Assembly: GCF_003711515.1 (NCBI RefSeq)
Contig: NW_021167079.1
Location: 2,521,755-2,585,754 of the forward strand
Direction: 5' to 3'
Source of the DNA: Sodiomyces alkalinus F11
Lineage: Eukaryota; Ascomycota; Sordariomycetes; Glomerellales; Plectosphaerellaceae
Length of the DNA stretch: 64,000 nucleotides
Shown: positions 13,970 through 24,614 of the stretch, in pieces
How the letters are laid out: the number at the start of each line of letters is the position of its first letter
How positions within the stretch are numbered: the first letter of the stretch is position 1
Made by a program: the position numbers and the translations under genes
Notes under the pieces: model-generated
Databases searched by the model: none
Seen by the model: only the letters and a program-made list of their open reading frames with translations
Told to the model about the DNA's origin: nothing

Positions 13970-15870
13970 CGTTAATCTTTCTACGTACTATTTCCTCCTA
14001 AGTTATCTAAGTCGCCGAGTAGGTCGGTAATACGCCTCTATTCGGCCCGTGCAAAGACGACTTGCTGGACCGGCTCTCGAGGACGACATATGCCGAGTAA
14101 TTACCGGTTAAGCTCTTCGTCGTTATCTTAAAATACTACTACCGAGTAATCTCCTCGATCCTTCGGCGGTGTTGCTATTTAGTACTTCTGAGCTGTCTTT
14201 ACAGGTCCTCATATACCGTCTTATCGACGTCTATTACTAGATAAGCCCCACTATACCGGAGCTAGAGGGCGGCTTAGAGTGTGGATATTTCCTTCTCTAG
14301 CCGATAAACTTCGGCGTTCGGACTGATAGCGCCTATTATCTCGTCTATTATGTTAACAGAGGCATTTTTATCATAGCAGAAGCCTAGTTGGTTAAAGATT
14401 ACGAGGTACAGAGACTTAGTGCTACGACTCAGGAACGTATCTTAGATTATAACGTTTATTTAGGCATTATTATAGTGGTCCTGGAAGGTATCTTTATTTT
14501 CGTGTCTCGCTATCTATTTTCCGACCGTCGAGCGGTAATACACTAGTGGCTTGTAAGATAAACCCTTAAGCATATGGTATATGCGGCGGGTAACTTACTA
14601 TTAATCGACTCTAAGTTTCCTTAGTAATAGTTATAACCTTTAAGGTCGTCCGGTAGGTCTGCTGCATGCCCTAAGTTCTTAGACTAACTATCAAATTAGT
14701 CCCTTGTCAGCGGGTTATTAGACTTCTCGTACCCTTCTATAGTCTTAACAGATTACCAAAAAACTAGTAAGTGCCAGAACTCCCTCTTCTACTTAATCTA
14801 AACCCTATATATGCCGATTCGAGTCTAGAAGAATAGCTTGGCTTAGGAGAATCCTCCTTTTTCTACGACCCCTTCTACTAGAGCCTTAGCTACTATATAG
14901 GATACCGGATAGATTATAGGGAGATCGTCCTCGATAAAGATATACTTAGTTAGTCGATGCTTCTTATTATAGCCCTTATGAAAACGAAGGAGAACGGTTA
15001 TCGTAAGACAGTCTCTGCTCCCATTATCGAATAGATCACGAAGAATCCAGAGTTAGATATCCTCCTATTAATGGACTTTTCTTTCTGGGCCGGTCCTTTT
15101 ATCGACTTTACCATATATCTAGTAATTTTTCTGCCGTAACCGGGTCTAGGCTTCCAGATCTATGAAGTCGCCGTCGTTATTAAAGTCGACGTAGGCGTTA
15201 TTTTTATCGTGGTATTCCTTTAGCTTAGCTTCTTTATTTAGAGGCTTAGTATAGACCAACTCGTATATTTGGCTATCCGTAAATATTAGAAACTATCAAA
15301 TAGTAGTATTATTAAGACGGTTAAGGCTAATTCTAAAGACTACCTTATAGTCCCGTACCCAGCGAAAGTAAGATAAGTATAGAAAGATATCCGGCCTAAT
15401 ATTATTCTTAGGTTTTGGTTTGGTCTGTAGAGAGACCCTGCGCTTAAGTATAGTATCGGCGTAGTCTAGGAAATGAGCCTAGAGCTGCTGCTCGATCGGC
15501 TGGCCAGTATATTTTTTTATACACTGCCTAGGTCTCTAGCATATACCTTTGGATAGTAGAGAAAGTTATAACCTTTACGCCCTTCCTTTCTAAAAGGAAT
15601 CGAGCGAAGGCTTCGATCAGTCCTCGGTTAACGTAGGATAATATCTTCACCTCCGCCGTCTAGTTCGGAATACTTATAAACTCGCAGAATTTCGACACGA
15701 TGTTAATCTTGTAGTTATCTCCGTGCCTAGGCTTAATGGGACGCCGGTTATTGCCATGTTTTCGAATATCCTGGAGCTCTTCCGCGGTAACTCTAGTAGG
15801 TGACGGCGGTTCCTGCTCCGCGAACTCGGCTTAGACGAGACTAAGGAGGCGCGGGTCTATCTTTAGTCCG
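13970..15870 (-). pseudogene. Relic resembling DUF3435 (tyrosine-recombinase-like) fungal proteins
   Basis: The minus strand can be read with TAG/TAA taken as mutated Gln codons and some frame breaks. It starts near 15,850 (VTAEELQDIRKHGNNRRPIK, KINIVSKFCEFISIPN), passes a middle part near 15,000-15,080 (DCLTITVLLRFHKGYNKKHR, IFIEDDLPIIYPVSYIVAKA), and ends with ARHENKDTFQDHYNNA near 14,470-14,510 followed by a helical tail (VYRLEKEISTL, KQQHRRRIEEITR) near 14,150-14,330. Order and texture match my recollection of DUF3435 proteins: an N-terminal helical region, a catalytic-like middle with DDLPII-type segments, a GH-x-x-DTFQ-x-Y-like motif, and a basic coiled tail. This is by-eye similarity only, so the family call is tentative. 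The gene is clearly dead. Confidence 0.45.
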
Positions 15871-15879
15871 TGTGAAAAT

Positions 15880-16874
15880 TAAGTGATTTCACTACTTTAT
15901 ACTATTAGCTGGTACACCCTCGGTTCTGGTTCTAGTCCGCGTACCTTAAAGAGATTCATCAAGTGGATAGCGATGGAAAATTGGGAAAAGAAAATCGGCC
16001 GCAGTGAGATGCCGCTTAGGCAACGCAATGCTATGGCGCGGAGTGGTCTTAAGTGCTTCATCATTTTTTTCTATTTACTGTTTTCTGAATGTTGCTTGGC
16101 AGTTCTCGTCAGCGGCAACAGCCATGTCTATGGAGTGAGATTTGTACTTCCGTGTAGTTCAAGGAGTACATATGATCTGGGGGGAATATACTTATCGGGG
16201 GTGTTTTGGGGGGCCAAAACCTGTCGCCAGTGGATACCAATTCTGGCCTCTCGGGCAGCGACACACGAACTCTGGGTGGAATGTACGTGTCGTGTCTGTA
16301 ACGTATGGCCGAATCAGGAACGGATCAATATCCCATCATCCTGTTTCTTCGTCTCACATGAAACCCTCGACTCGACTTGTTCTAGTTCCAGGCCGGCAAT
16401 CAAGACATAACGACGAGGTAGGCAACAAAGAGTCACTTTTCGAATATCGTCATAACACAATTGATCTACCGCCTTCTATATTGGTGGAAAATGGCAAATA
16501 GGTTGAAAATTAAGTCGGTCAAATATCCAGGAAAGGTACGAACCAGTCATACTCTCGAAAGGTGCGCACTCAAAGCCTCTTCTCCAATCCCTTGAAGTTC
16601 CCTCCTTGTACCCGAGTTCCGCCCTTCCAGGGTCGGACACGAAGTGGTCATACAGGAAAAAAAAAAAGAATAACAACAGTTCCCGGTACCCCTCTGGTAT
16701 CGTCTACATAATAGGCCGTGTGGTGTGAAATGGTGATGGCCCACCACCGTCTTTGAACAACTCCGAAAACCACACCCGAGAAAACGAAATGCCCGCCCCC
16801 CAGTGGTATCTTGTTGGCAAACCCGCTTTCTATGCCTTTGCTAGGAATCCCCAGGCGAAGGTGGCGCGACTGCT
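15880..16874. other. Intergenic, return to normal composition
   Basis: CA and TG return abruptly at about 15,880, marking the right edge of the RIPped block. Two overlapping plus-strand frames (15883-16410 and 16142-16501) resemble nothing. The last few hundred bases are the 3' flank of the cupredoxin gene, with a poly-A run near 16,660. Confidence 0.5.
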
Positions 16875-18224
16875 TTACCACCTCTTGCGGACGGGCTGGC
16901 CCATGGGCATGGACCCACCGATGCCGCCAACGGCACCAATGCCCTGCTGCTCGAGGTTGGGGAACGCGCCCATGTCGCACTGGACGCTGCAGACGCAGGC
17001 GCCGTTGCCATCGATCTGGCCGATGCCGTCCTGAATGCCACCGCCGGGAGGAAGGACGTTGTTGCCGCCCTCGATAGGAGGCAGGCCGCTCTGAACGGGA
17101 GGGAGGGAATCGATAGGGGGCGGCGGGGCAGACTCGGTAGGGGGCTGCTCCGGGGCCGGGGCAGGTTCGCCGCCAGTGATGGGGGCGGCATCGCCGTTGC
17201 CGCCGGAAATGGCAATGGACTGGAACATGGCATGCGTCCTCTCAGCGGTGGGGTTGATGGAGAAGACCATGCCCTTGGCGCAATGGGGTCCCTGAGCACA
17301 GAAGAACCCTAGAGAGAGGGTTGTCAGAACAGCCGGCCAGTACAAGGGAAAGAGGGGGGAAAAGAGAAAAGAAAGAAAGAGAAAGAGAAAGAAAAACCCG
17401 GCAGAGAGGGGTGGAGCTAATACGTACAGAGAGGGTTCTCGACCATAACCTGCATGGCGACCTGAGGAGGAGGGTCGATGGAGTTTTCCGGGTTGGGGAT
17501 GAAGCCCGAGTCCATACCGCCGGCGAGGGGCTCGCAAGGGCTGTCGAAAGTCGACTGGGTGGCGGTGTGGTTGGCGGCAAAGAAAGTGAAGATGACCATA
17601 TCACCGACCTGGGCATTGATGCTCTCAGGATGGTAGATAAGACCGGCCGGACCGCCAACGGTGACCTGGTTGAACGGCACGTTAGCATTTCTCGGTTCCA
17701 AGTTCTTGCAGCTCGTTCGTCTCCATTCTCTACTTTCTTCTACTTACACTGTGAGTCGCGCCGGGGCTAGGGGCGACCTGGGTGGCTTCACCGGGATGGG
17801 TGGGTGTGCCAGCACCGGGATGCTCGACGGGCGGAGGATGGACGGGGGGGTGCTCGACGGGCGGGTGCTCGACAGGAGGATGCTCGACAGGAGGATGCTC
17901 GATGGGCGGGTGCTCGGGGGCATGGGCCTCGGGGGGAGGCGTATGGGCACCAACAACGATTGTCTCCGTGACAGTGATCTTCTGGTTGATGGTCGTTGTC
18001 TCGGCGTGGCCGCCGGGGTTGACCCAGATGACGACGACATGGTTGTTGGAATCCGGGGTGATGCCGTGACCTCTCATTCCGTGGGGGAGGTCGGCCAGAT
18101 GAGGGTTGGGCTGAACATGCTCGGGAACCTCATGCAAGTCCCGGGCTTTGGGATAGGTGTTGCGGACCGCCTTGGCGGAGCTCAAGGCGGCGGCCGAGAG
18201 GGTGATGGCGGCAGACCACTTCAT
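16875..18224 (-). CDS. Secreted cupredoxin-domain protein with His-Pro repeats
   Basis: The CDS is complement(join(16875..17308,17428..17704,17748..18224)), 395 aa. The N terminus (MKWSAAITLSAAALSSAKA) is a signal peptide. Residues about 104-135 are a short tandem repeat of the pentapeptide EHPPV. A cupredoxin fold follows (about 168-270) with the four expected type-1 copper ligands: His205 (ANHTATQS), Cys255 (WFFCAQ), His260 (GPHC) and Met265 (KGM). The C terminus is Pro/Gly/Ser-rich and ends RKRW, with no clear GPI signal. Introns use GTAAGT/AAG (the acceptor is slightly unusual) and GTACGT/TAG. The family is the fungal extracellular serine-rich/cupredoxin group, thought to sit at the cell surface or be secreted; the substrate is unknown. 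Confidence 0.85.
17826..17920 (-). repeat. 15-bp coding tandem repeat (EHPPV units)
   Basis: The plus strand shows near-identical units of the type tgctcgacgggcggg / tgctcgacaggagga in tandem, encoding about six EHPP(V/I) units of the cupredoxin protein. The copies vary only at synonymous or Ile/Val positions. Confidence 0.8.
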
Positions 18225-20522
18225 GTTGGTTGAGTATGAAGTAGAAGTTGGTATCGAAAGACAATGCGCGGATCTCTCGGGTCAAAACTCGTGGTTGGGA
18301 ATGGTACTTCCTCGGCAGGCTGTTGTGATTAAGAGACAAAGAGCGGAAACAAAAGGAGATGGAAGAATGATGCGATGCGATGCGTCCTGGATAGTAATAA
18401 CCGGCGAGGCCCTGCTCGTGATGAAGAATGGAAGATGGAAAAAGAAGAAGAAAAAAAAGAGAAAGAAAGTCCACACACAATGAGCGAACACGAGACTGGA
18501 CTGAAGAGAGAGAAAAGGATGAGGAGAAGAGAAGACGAAAGAGTAAGAAGGGAGGAGAGCAGGTGCTTATATTGAGGGCGCCCAAGGGTCGTCTTCGATT
18601 ACGGGCCTGGGGACAGGGGAGGGAGGATGGGACGAGATGCTAGCTGGGACCCCGTGCCCAGGAAGGGCTTGGTCGCGAAACACGACTGTAGGTTTCGATT
18701 TGCAAGCGGATTCGGGCATGATTACATCGTACCTGCCCAGCAGATCCATACGTTACCGTACCGTACCGGTAGATTCGACGTGGGCGTTGACCAGGGGATG
18801 CCTCCCGGGACCACGAAGGTCCGAACGGGGATTGGATTGGGGGTTGAACGGTCTCTCGATCCATCTCAGGTCTGGGGCCGGGGAAGGGGTCAAGGCAACG
18901 CATGCATGCCATAGGGAGCACAGAATTTCGACAATGGGGGACTGGAGGACTGGAGGACTCGGTAAAGCTGGATCCAGGGGGTGACAGAATCGTCTCGAGT
19001 GTTGTTTGAGCCTCTGCTTCCCCTGCTTCCCCTGCTTAACCCCAGCACAGACCGCATCTGTGCGCTCGCTTGGAGGCCAGGTAATCTACGGAGTATGGCT
19101 CGCAATGGGTTCGTTGCACTCACTCGCATGGAGAAAGGGAGACAGACGTTGTATCCATGGCAATGGAGCGCGGGTCTTTATGCCTTGGAAAAGGAAAAGG
19201 GAATGGAAATTGGAGCTTTCAAAGAAATCGACTTCAGGTGTCTTCTCGACGTATTACCTCATCAGGTATTGTGGGGTCCCCATTGTTCAGATTCAAGGCT
19301 TCCTTCCTCTTGCTCGTTCGTTCGTTCTGTTCCTCTCAGGCAAATGAAACAACCCCTGACCACCAAAAAGGGGAAACCTCCCCGCTATAAGCCCCAAACC
19401 TTAACACTGCATTGTTATTAGGAGTTGACTAGCCCGCTAGCCCGCTATAGCGGGGTATATCCCCAGGGATCGGTATCCTTAGCGGAGTTCTGAGGGTCTC
19501 GAGTTTTCGACCCTCCTAGCCCGTGGCTGTTCTTAAGCTGCTGGAAACTAAGAGCTGGGGTTCGTCAGCGCAGAGGTTGCAGTACGTTGTACGAGGTTGC
19601 ATCCATGGACGCAGGCACGGAGGACCGTACCAATCAATCGCAACCCCGACGTCGGCTTCTATTCCGTTTTGCTCTGCCGTTTCCTCCCATTGGTCAAGAC
19701 TTTCATGTGAAATTCAGGAACGCCAGCCCAACCTCAAACAATCCAGGTGTATTCTGAAACGGTCAAGGTTCACAACTTTGTCGAGGTCCCTTTTTCTCTT
19801 TTTTAATCCTTTTCACCAATATTCTGTAAGCACTTTCTCTGCTATTTCTTACATACTCCATGATGTATTCCTGCTCCATTCATCACAATATACCTAGGTA
19901 ACCAGCCCCTGTCCTTGCGGCTTTTCTTTTTCCTTTCCCAACATCTAATTCGGGCTCTTTTGCCCTGTCCTGAGTTTGGGTGGAAGGAAACCTGGATGGA
20001 AGGGTAGTAAACGAAGTTCAGACATCAGACATCAGACATCAGACGACAGACGACAGACAGGGACCCGACATATGAAACGAAACAGCTTTCACCCCCGACT
20101 CCCCCAACCAATAAGGTCACCCACAAAATCCATCGCTGCGGCTCGTCAGCAGATATATGTACGTACATACTGACATGCAATGGTAATCGCGCCACAAGTT
20201 CCAAGTCATGATCAACAAGATTCTGATTTTTTTGCCCTGTCCGAGCTCGTCGATCTCCTCCCCCCGTCCTTGTCGTGGCTGATCTTCTTCACCCCTTTCC
20301 CTAAGGCTTCTTTGACACACCTTGGCGCATACCATCTCTGGACTCCGACAAGGCTAGCCCAACTGCCGTGTCTCATGGAACACCTTGTGTCGCAGCTGTC
20401 TTCTCCATGGCGGCTGGAGGAGCTACATATGTCCGATAGAATTGCGTAGCCGCCCATGGGCATTCCGTAACCGCTGCCCCATAACTGCACAGCCTCGCGG
20501 AGGTCTCGGCAGTCATCGCAGC
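18225..20522. other. Intergenic between the cupredoxin gene and SMN
   Basis: No supportable gene. It holds the promoter of the cupredoxin gene (purine-rich run near 18,430-18,550 on the plus strand), a short CCCTGCTT tandem near 19,013-19,036, a cluster of perfect palindromes near 19,430-19,515 (listed separately) and an ACATCAG tandem near 20,018-20,044. Many overlapping open frames on both strands have no family resemblance. Confidence 0.5.
19441..19515. repeat. Cluster of short perfect palindromes/hairpins
   Basis: In about 75 bp there are CCCGCTATAGCGGG (19441-19454), GGGGTATATCCCC (19452-19464), an imperfect GGATCGGTATCC, and an inverted pair GAGGGTC...GACCCTC (about 19,492-19,515). It could be the end of a degraded foldback element or an RNA hairpin; no flanking repeat was found. 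Confidence 0.55.
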
Positions 20523-21472
20523 TTAGTCCCGGCCTGGCTCTTGTCCTTCCTGCCTAGGGGGCGCTGTAGTCGTCGTAGTCGTCGTCGTCGTCGTCTGCTG
20601 CTGCTGCTGCTGACCTTCGTATAACCCCGTGTAGTATCCCGCATAGTACCAAGACATCAACAGTCTCTTCAACCCTTCGTCATGTACTACTGTTCACATC
20701 TCGTCAGTGCCGTCCGCTCGTTGCCCAAGCACCCGCGCTCCGACCCAGCTCCACCGAAGTGGAAGCCTCGGGGGAAGGAGTCCCGCCACTGAATGAATGG
20801 TACGCACCAGTTCCCAGGATTGCCTGCGGGGGTACTATCGGCGCCCCGTGACCTGGCTGTACCTGTGCCGCCGCTGTGGTTTCCAAGAGAGCCTAAAAAG
20901 AATGTTACCAAGCTGTGTGAGTGAGCGCAACATGTTCTCCCAGGAGACTCGAAGTACGATATGCTGCTCTCCATGATTTGCCGGAACAGGTACATGTGAA
21001 GCGGGAAATGAAGAACACGGCGGGGGCTAGACCGGATACAAATCACGTACTTCAGCCGTGCTATCCTGTGGTTGTTGCTTGCTTCTTGGACGATGATCAT
21101 CGGATTGTGTTTCCACCACGCCTTCCATCTGGGTCCTAAAAAGAAGACAGCGCCCTGCTTTAGCCTCAACCAACCCAATAGACCTACCTCAATGACAGAA
21201 ATGGTGTGGGTACATACTGGTCTCCGGCCAATTCCTCCGCCTCGAGCTCAAGGTCCTCAAGGCGGCCGCCCTTTGCATGGATGCTGTGATATTTCTGGCA
21301 TCATGGGTCAATCGGAGTTTACACACCACTGGGGAACGGTTTCCTCGACTAGGTTTATCTGGGATATTGAGAGTCACACCTTGTATTCGTTCAAGGCCTC
21401 ATTCCACGATTCGATAAGAGCGGAATCATCCCATATCTCATCGTGCGCCAAATTCTTACCGCCGGTACCCAT
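20523..21472 (-). CDS. Survival motor neuron (SMN) family protein
   Basis: The CDS is complement(join(20523..20686,20808..20892,21051..21135,21218..21294,21380..21472)), 167 aa. SMN, with Gemin2, assembles Sm rings on spliceosomal snRNAs. Two hallmarks are visible: the N-terminal Gemin2-binding helix (DEIWDDSALIESWNEALNEY, residues 11-30) and the C-terminal YG box (LLMSWYYAGYYTGLYEG, residues 122-138) for oligomerisation. There is no Tudor domain, as is usual in fungal SMN. The tail is six Gln codons then a Thr run, from CAG and ACG/ACT triplets. The start at 21472 (MGTGGKN) was chosen over an upstream in-frame Met at 21613 on family length. Four introns in 167 codons all have GT-AG ends and closing phases. 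The gene is divergent from NOP15. Confidence 0.9.
20571..20612 (-). repeat. Coding triplet repeat (CAG then ACG/ACT) in SMN
   Basis: About six CAG triplets followed by a run of ACG/ACT triplets encode polyGln then polyThr at the SMN C terminus, directly after the YG box. Confidence 0.8.
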
Positions 21473-22186
21473 GACTGATGGTGTGTGGACGGACTTGGAG
21501 CTTGATTGCTGGGACCGTCGAGGACTGATTATTAGACCGCAATTTGCCTGGGTGACCGTGGTTGACAAGTCAACCAGTGCCCTCTCGTTAGGAAAATTGG
21601 TTGTTCGCAACAATGTTCAGAGGAGCACACGGTTACGCGCCTCTAAACTCTGAACAGTACGCATAGGTGAATACTCGGGAGTCTAACAATCGCATAAATT
21701 ACGAGAACAAGTTGCTTACATTTGAAAAACTCCAACAAACTTGGCGTATGTATGTGGCCGCTTGTCTGCTGTGGCTTCACTGATAGGTGTGCGTCGTGTG
21801 TCGTGGACAACTCCTATACATTCAAGAGCTAATATGCACAGCACAACAACATCGGCGTCCGAGCAGCTGGGCTGAATGAGCTTGGAGGCTATTATTGTAC
21901 GGATAATAGTGAGGTACTGAGCAATAGGCCAGTGAGGAACCCTCTGTCCCACTGAAGATTTGCTAGGGCTACGGAGCAATACAGGTATCGGTACAGCGCC
22001 TCAGAGCTCTCATGCTGCATGTTTTAGCGGGGTCCTTTCCCTCACCGCCACCCCAGAATGGTCAATTGCTAGGTCGCGCTCGCCGGCAGAAAACTGAATT
22101 TTTCCCCCGTCGATAAGCCAGCCACACATACCACCCACCATCGACAGATCCAGTACAGACCAAATTTCCTGTCTATCATTGCAAAC
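21473..22186. promoter_or_regulatory. Divergent promoter region of SMN and NOP15
   Basis: About 0.7 kb separates the two start codons. No gene is visible. The minus-strand frame at 21716-21979 has no family resemblance. The region must hold both promoters; no specific factor site was recognised. Confidence 0.5.
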
Positions 22187-23584
22187 ATGGCGCCCGAACT
22201 GAGAAAAAGATCAAAGTGTATGTTTTCGACGAAGATACACCATTTTTTGGGGGGGCCCGCAACTCACATTTCCAATTCTAGCGAAAGCGGCGGCCGAGAG
22301 CCCTGCAGTCAAGAGAACTGACAAGGCCGGGAAGCGCAAAGGTTTGTTTGTTGTATTCCCCAGGCGGCCTTCTACCATAGACTCTTGGCTGATGATGTGA
22401 TGATTTTCTAGCCACTGAGGAAGCCTCACCTATCGCGGTGAAGAAGCAGAAGGGCACCGAGGCTGTCGACAAGCCCAAGTCCAGGAGCAAAAAGCGCGCC
22501 GTCGAGGCTGCCGAAACTGAGCCGATCCCCACACCCGTGAAAAAGAAAGAGAACAAGAAAGCCAATAAGAAATCAAAGACCGAAGACGTTGAGCCTAAGG
22601 AAGTTGAGGTCGAGGTTGAGGCGGAAGAGGATGAGACTATCCTGGTGCCGGCGGAAGACGGATCCGACTCGGAAGAAGAAATCGACGAGGACATCCAGGC
22701 CCTAGCCGCAGGTCTGGACCCTGACGATGCCGAAGACGGTCGTGTGGTCGATGGTCCCTCTTACGAGCCCGGTCAGGAAGACGGCAAGATTCCCAAACTG
22801 TCGAAGAAGGACAAGAAAGCGCTAGCCGCAAAGAAGGGCACGAAAGAGGAGCCGGGCGTCATCTATGTCGGCCGCATACCTCATGGGTACGTCCTACTTT
22901 TTCCATGCAGACACACAGCCAGCCCTTGTCCGTGTCTTTTAAGCTCTCCCTCCCCATTCTAACTCGCCTCACAGTTTCTACGAGCATGCTCTCAGGTCGT
23001 ACTTCAGCCAGTTTGGCCCCGTAACGAGGCTCAGGATGGCGCGGAACAAGCGCACTGGAGCGTCCAAGCACTTCGCCTTCATCGAGTTCGCGGACGAGTC
23101 TACCAGCGTCATCGCGGCCAAGACCATGGATGGGTATCTACTGTATAACCACATCCTCAAGGTCAAGACGGTGCCCCGCGACCAGCTGCACGAGGATGTG
23201 TGGAAAGGGGCGAACCGGAGATTCAAGAAGACCCCATGGAGCAAGATCGAGGGCAAGAAGCTCGCCCGCCCATTGACGGAGGCGGGGTGGGAAAACAGGA
23301 TCTCCAGGGAACAGAAAAAGCGGGCGAAGCGCGCCGAGAAGCTCAAGGACCTGGGCTACGAGTTTGAGGTACCACAGCTTAAGGCGCCGCCGGCGCCGGT
23401 GGAGGCGTCAGAGCAAAAGACGGCCGAAAAGCCCAAGGCGATCGAGGAGGCCCCGTCTGCTGAGGCCAAGGGCACCGCGGAGGAGGATAAGGAAGTAAAG
23501 GCTCCGGCGGCTGAGCCCAAAGCTCAGAAGGAGAAGAAAGAGAAGAAAGAAAAGGCGAAGAAGGGAAAGAAGGTCAAGGCTTGA
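22187..23584 (+). CDS. NOP15-type nucleolar RNA-binding protein
   Basis: The CDS is join(22187..22217,22282..22341,22412..22886,22975..23584), 391 aa. It has a Lys/Glu-rich acidic-basic N-terminal half, one RRM at about 178-258 with RNP2 IYVGRI (181-186) and RNP1 KHFAFIEF (220-227), then a conserved post-RRM basic region (KKTPWSKIEGKKLARPLT) and a Lys/Ala/Glu-rich tail. This order matches Nop15/NIFK, which acts in the nucleolus in 60S subunit biogenesis and ITS2 processing. The first three exons are short and separated by small introns. The third intron falls inside the RRM right after RNP2. All phases close. Confidence 0.9.
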
Positions 23585-24614
23585 TGGACGCCGTAATTGT
23601 AGGCCGTGTCAAGGCATGGAGTTCGGAATCGGGACATGTTTTCTTCTGGACCTTTTATGTTCTTCTTTTCTCATTTTACACGTCTCTTTTTTCGTTTTCA
23701 CTTTCATGAGGACCTGGGAAATTCTGTACGCTCATAGCGAACCCGATGCACCCGTCAATATGCAGGCAAGCATCAGGATTATAAAGGGCGGCTGTTGTTC
23801 TACTTCAGCCTCCATTGCGAAAAAGACGACGGGATGAATCTTGTTCAATTGCAAAGTCGGCGAAGATGTATATGTATGAAGAAGGAAAAGAGGGAATAAG
23901 AAATGCGTTCTGTTGAGGGGATGGGATGACTTTGAAATTCGCAGCCGACATCACGTGCTCTGAATGGCCCGTGCATACTAGCAGCAGGTACCCAGGTACG
24001 TAGTGCTTCCTCCAACAACTGCCAACGCCGAGCCGGTATTAGTGTTGGACAAAGGGTCTACCTTAGTTACCTTCGCCAATAAGTGATCAGGTGACTTTCA
24101 AGAGCGGCTGGCTCATCGGAAGACTCGGAATCTATGTCGTATTCATGTATACTGAAATAGAAACTATGATATAAGCGCTTCGTACAAGCTGGGAGAATGG
24201 GGATGACAGCATGGCTGAGTTGAAGGCCAATGTCCAAAATGGTCTGGTCTGCCGTTTCACATACCGAAAGGTATTGAAACAAACATCGTTTACCGATATC
24301 GTCTTCCGTAAGACGAGGATTGCAATCGAATACTGGTGTCTTTCATTCCTTATTAACGGTGTACGAATCGCTAACACGGGGATCTGTCGATTTACCTTTC
24401 CATCCGTGCATACATACCTTACTCCTAAAGGTACAGAGTAAACCTGGGGTGGATGACTAATAGGTCAATACACGTTTCTCGGAGACAACAGCGTGGTTGC
24501 GAATTGCGATCGATACATCTTCCACGTAACCAACTCTGTACAAGTACCTTTGGATCCTCGCTGCATCACGACCTCCTCAATTGCGCTCCCAGATGGGGCT
24601 TTATGCTTCCCAAC
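23585..24614. other. Intergenic between NOP15 and RUD3
   Basis: It contains the NOP15 3' UTR and the RUD3 promoter/leader. No additional gene was recognised; frames at 24211-24441 and 24067-24377 lack family similarity. Confidence 0.5.

Noticed and set aside
16841..17299. Other-frame open reading over the cupredoxin exons
   Set aside because: It overlaps the spliced cupredoxin gene, whose copper ligands, signal peptide and splice phases fit far better.
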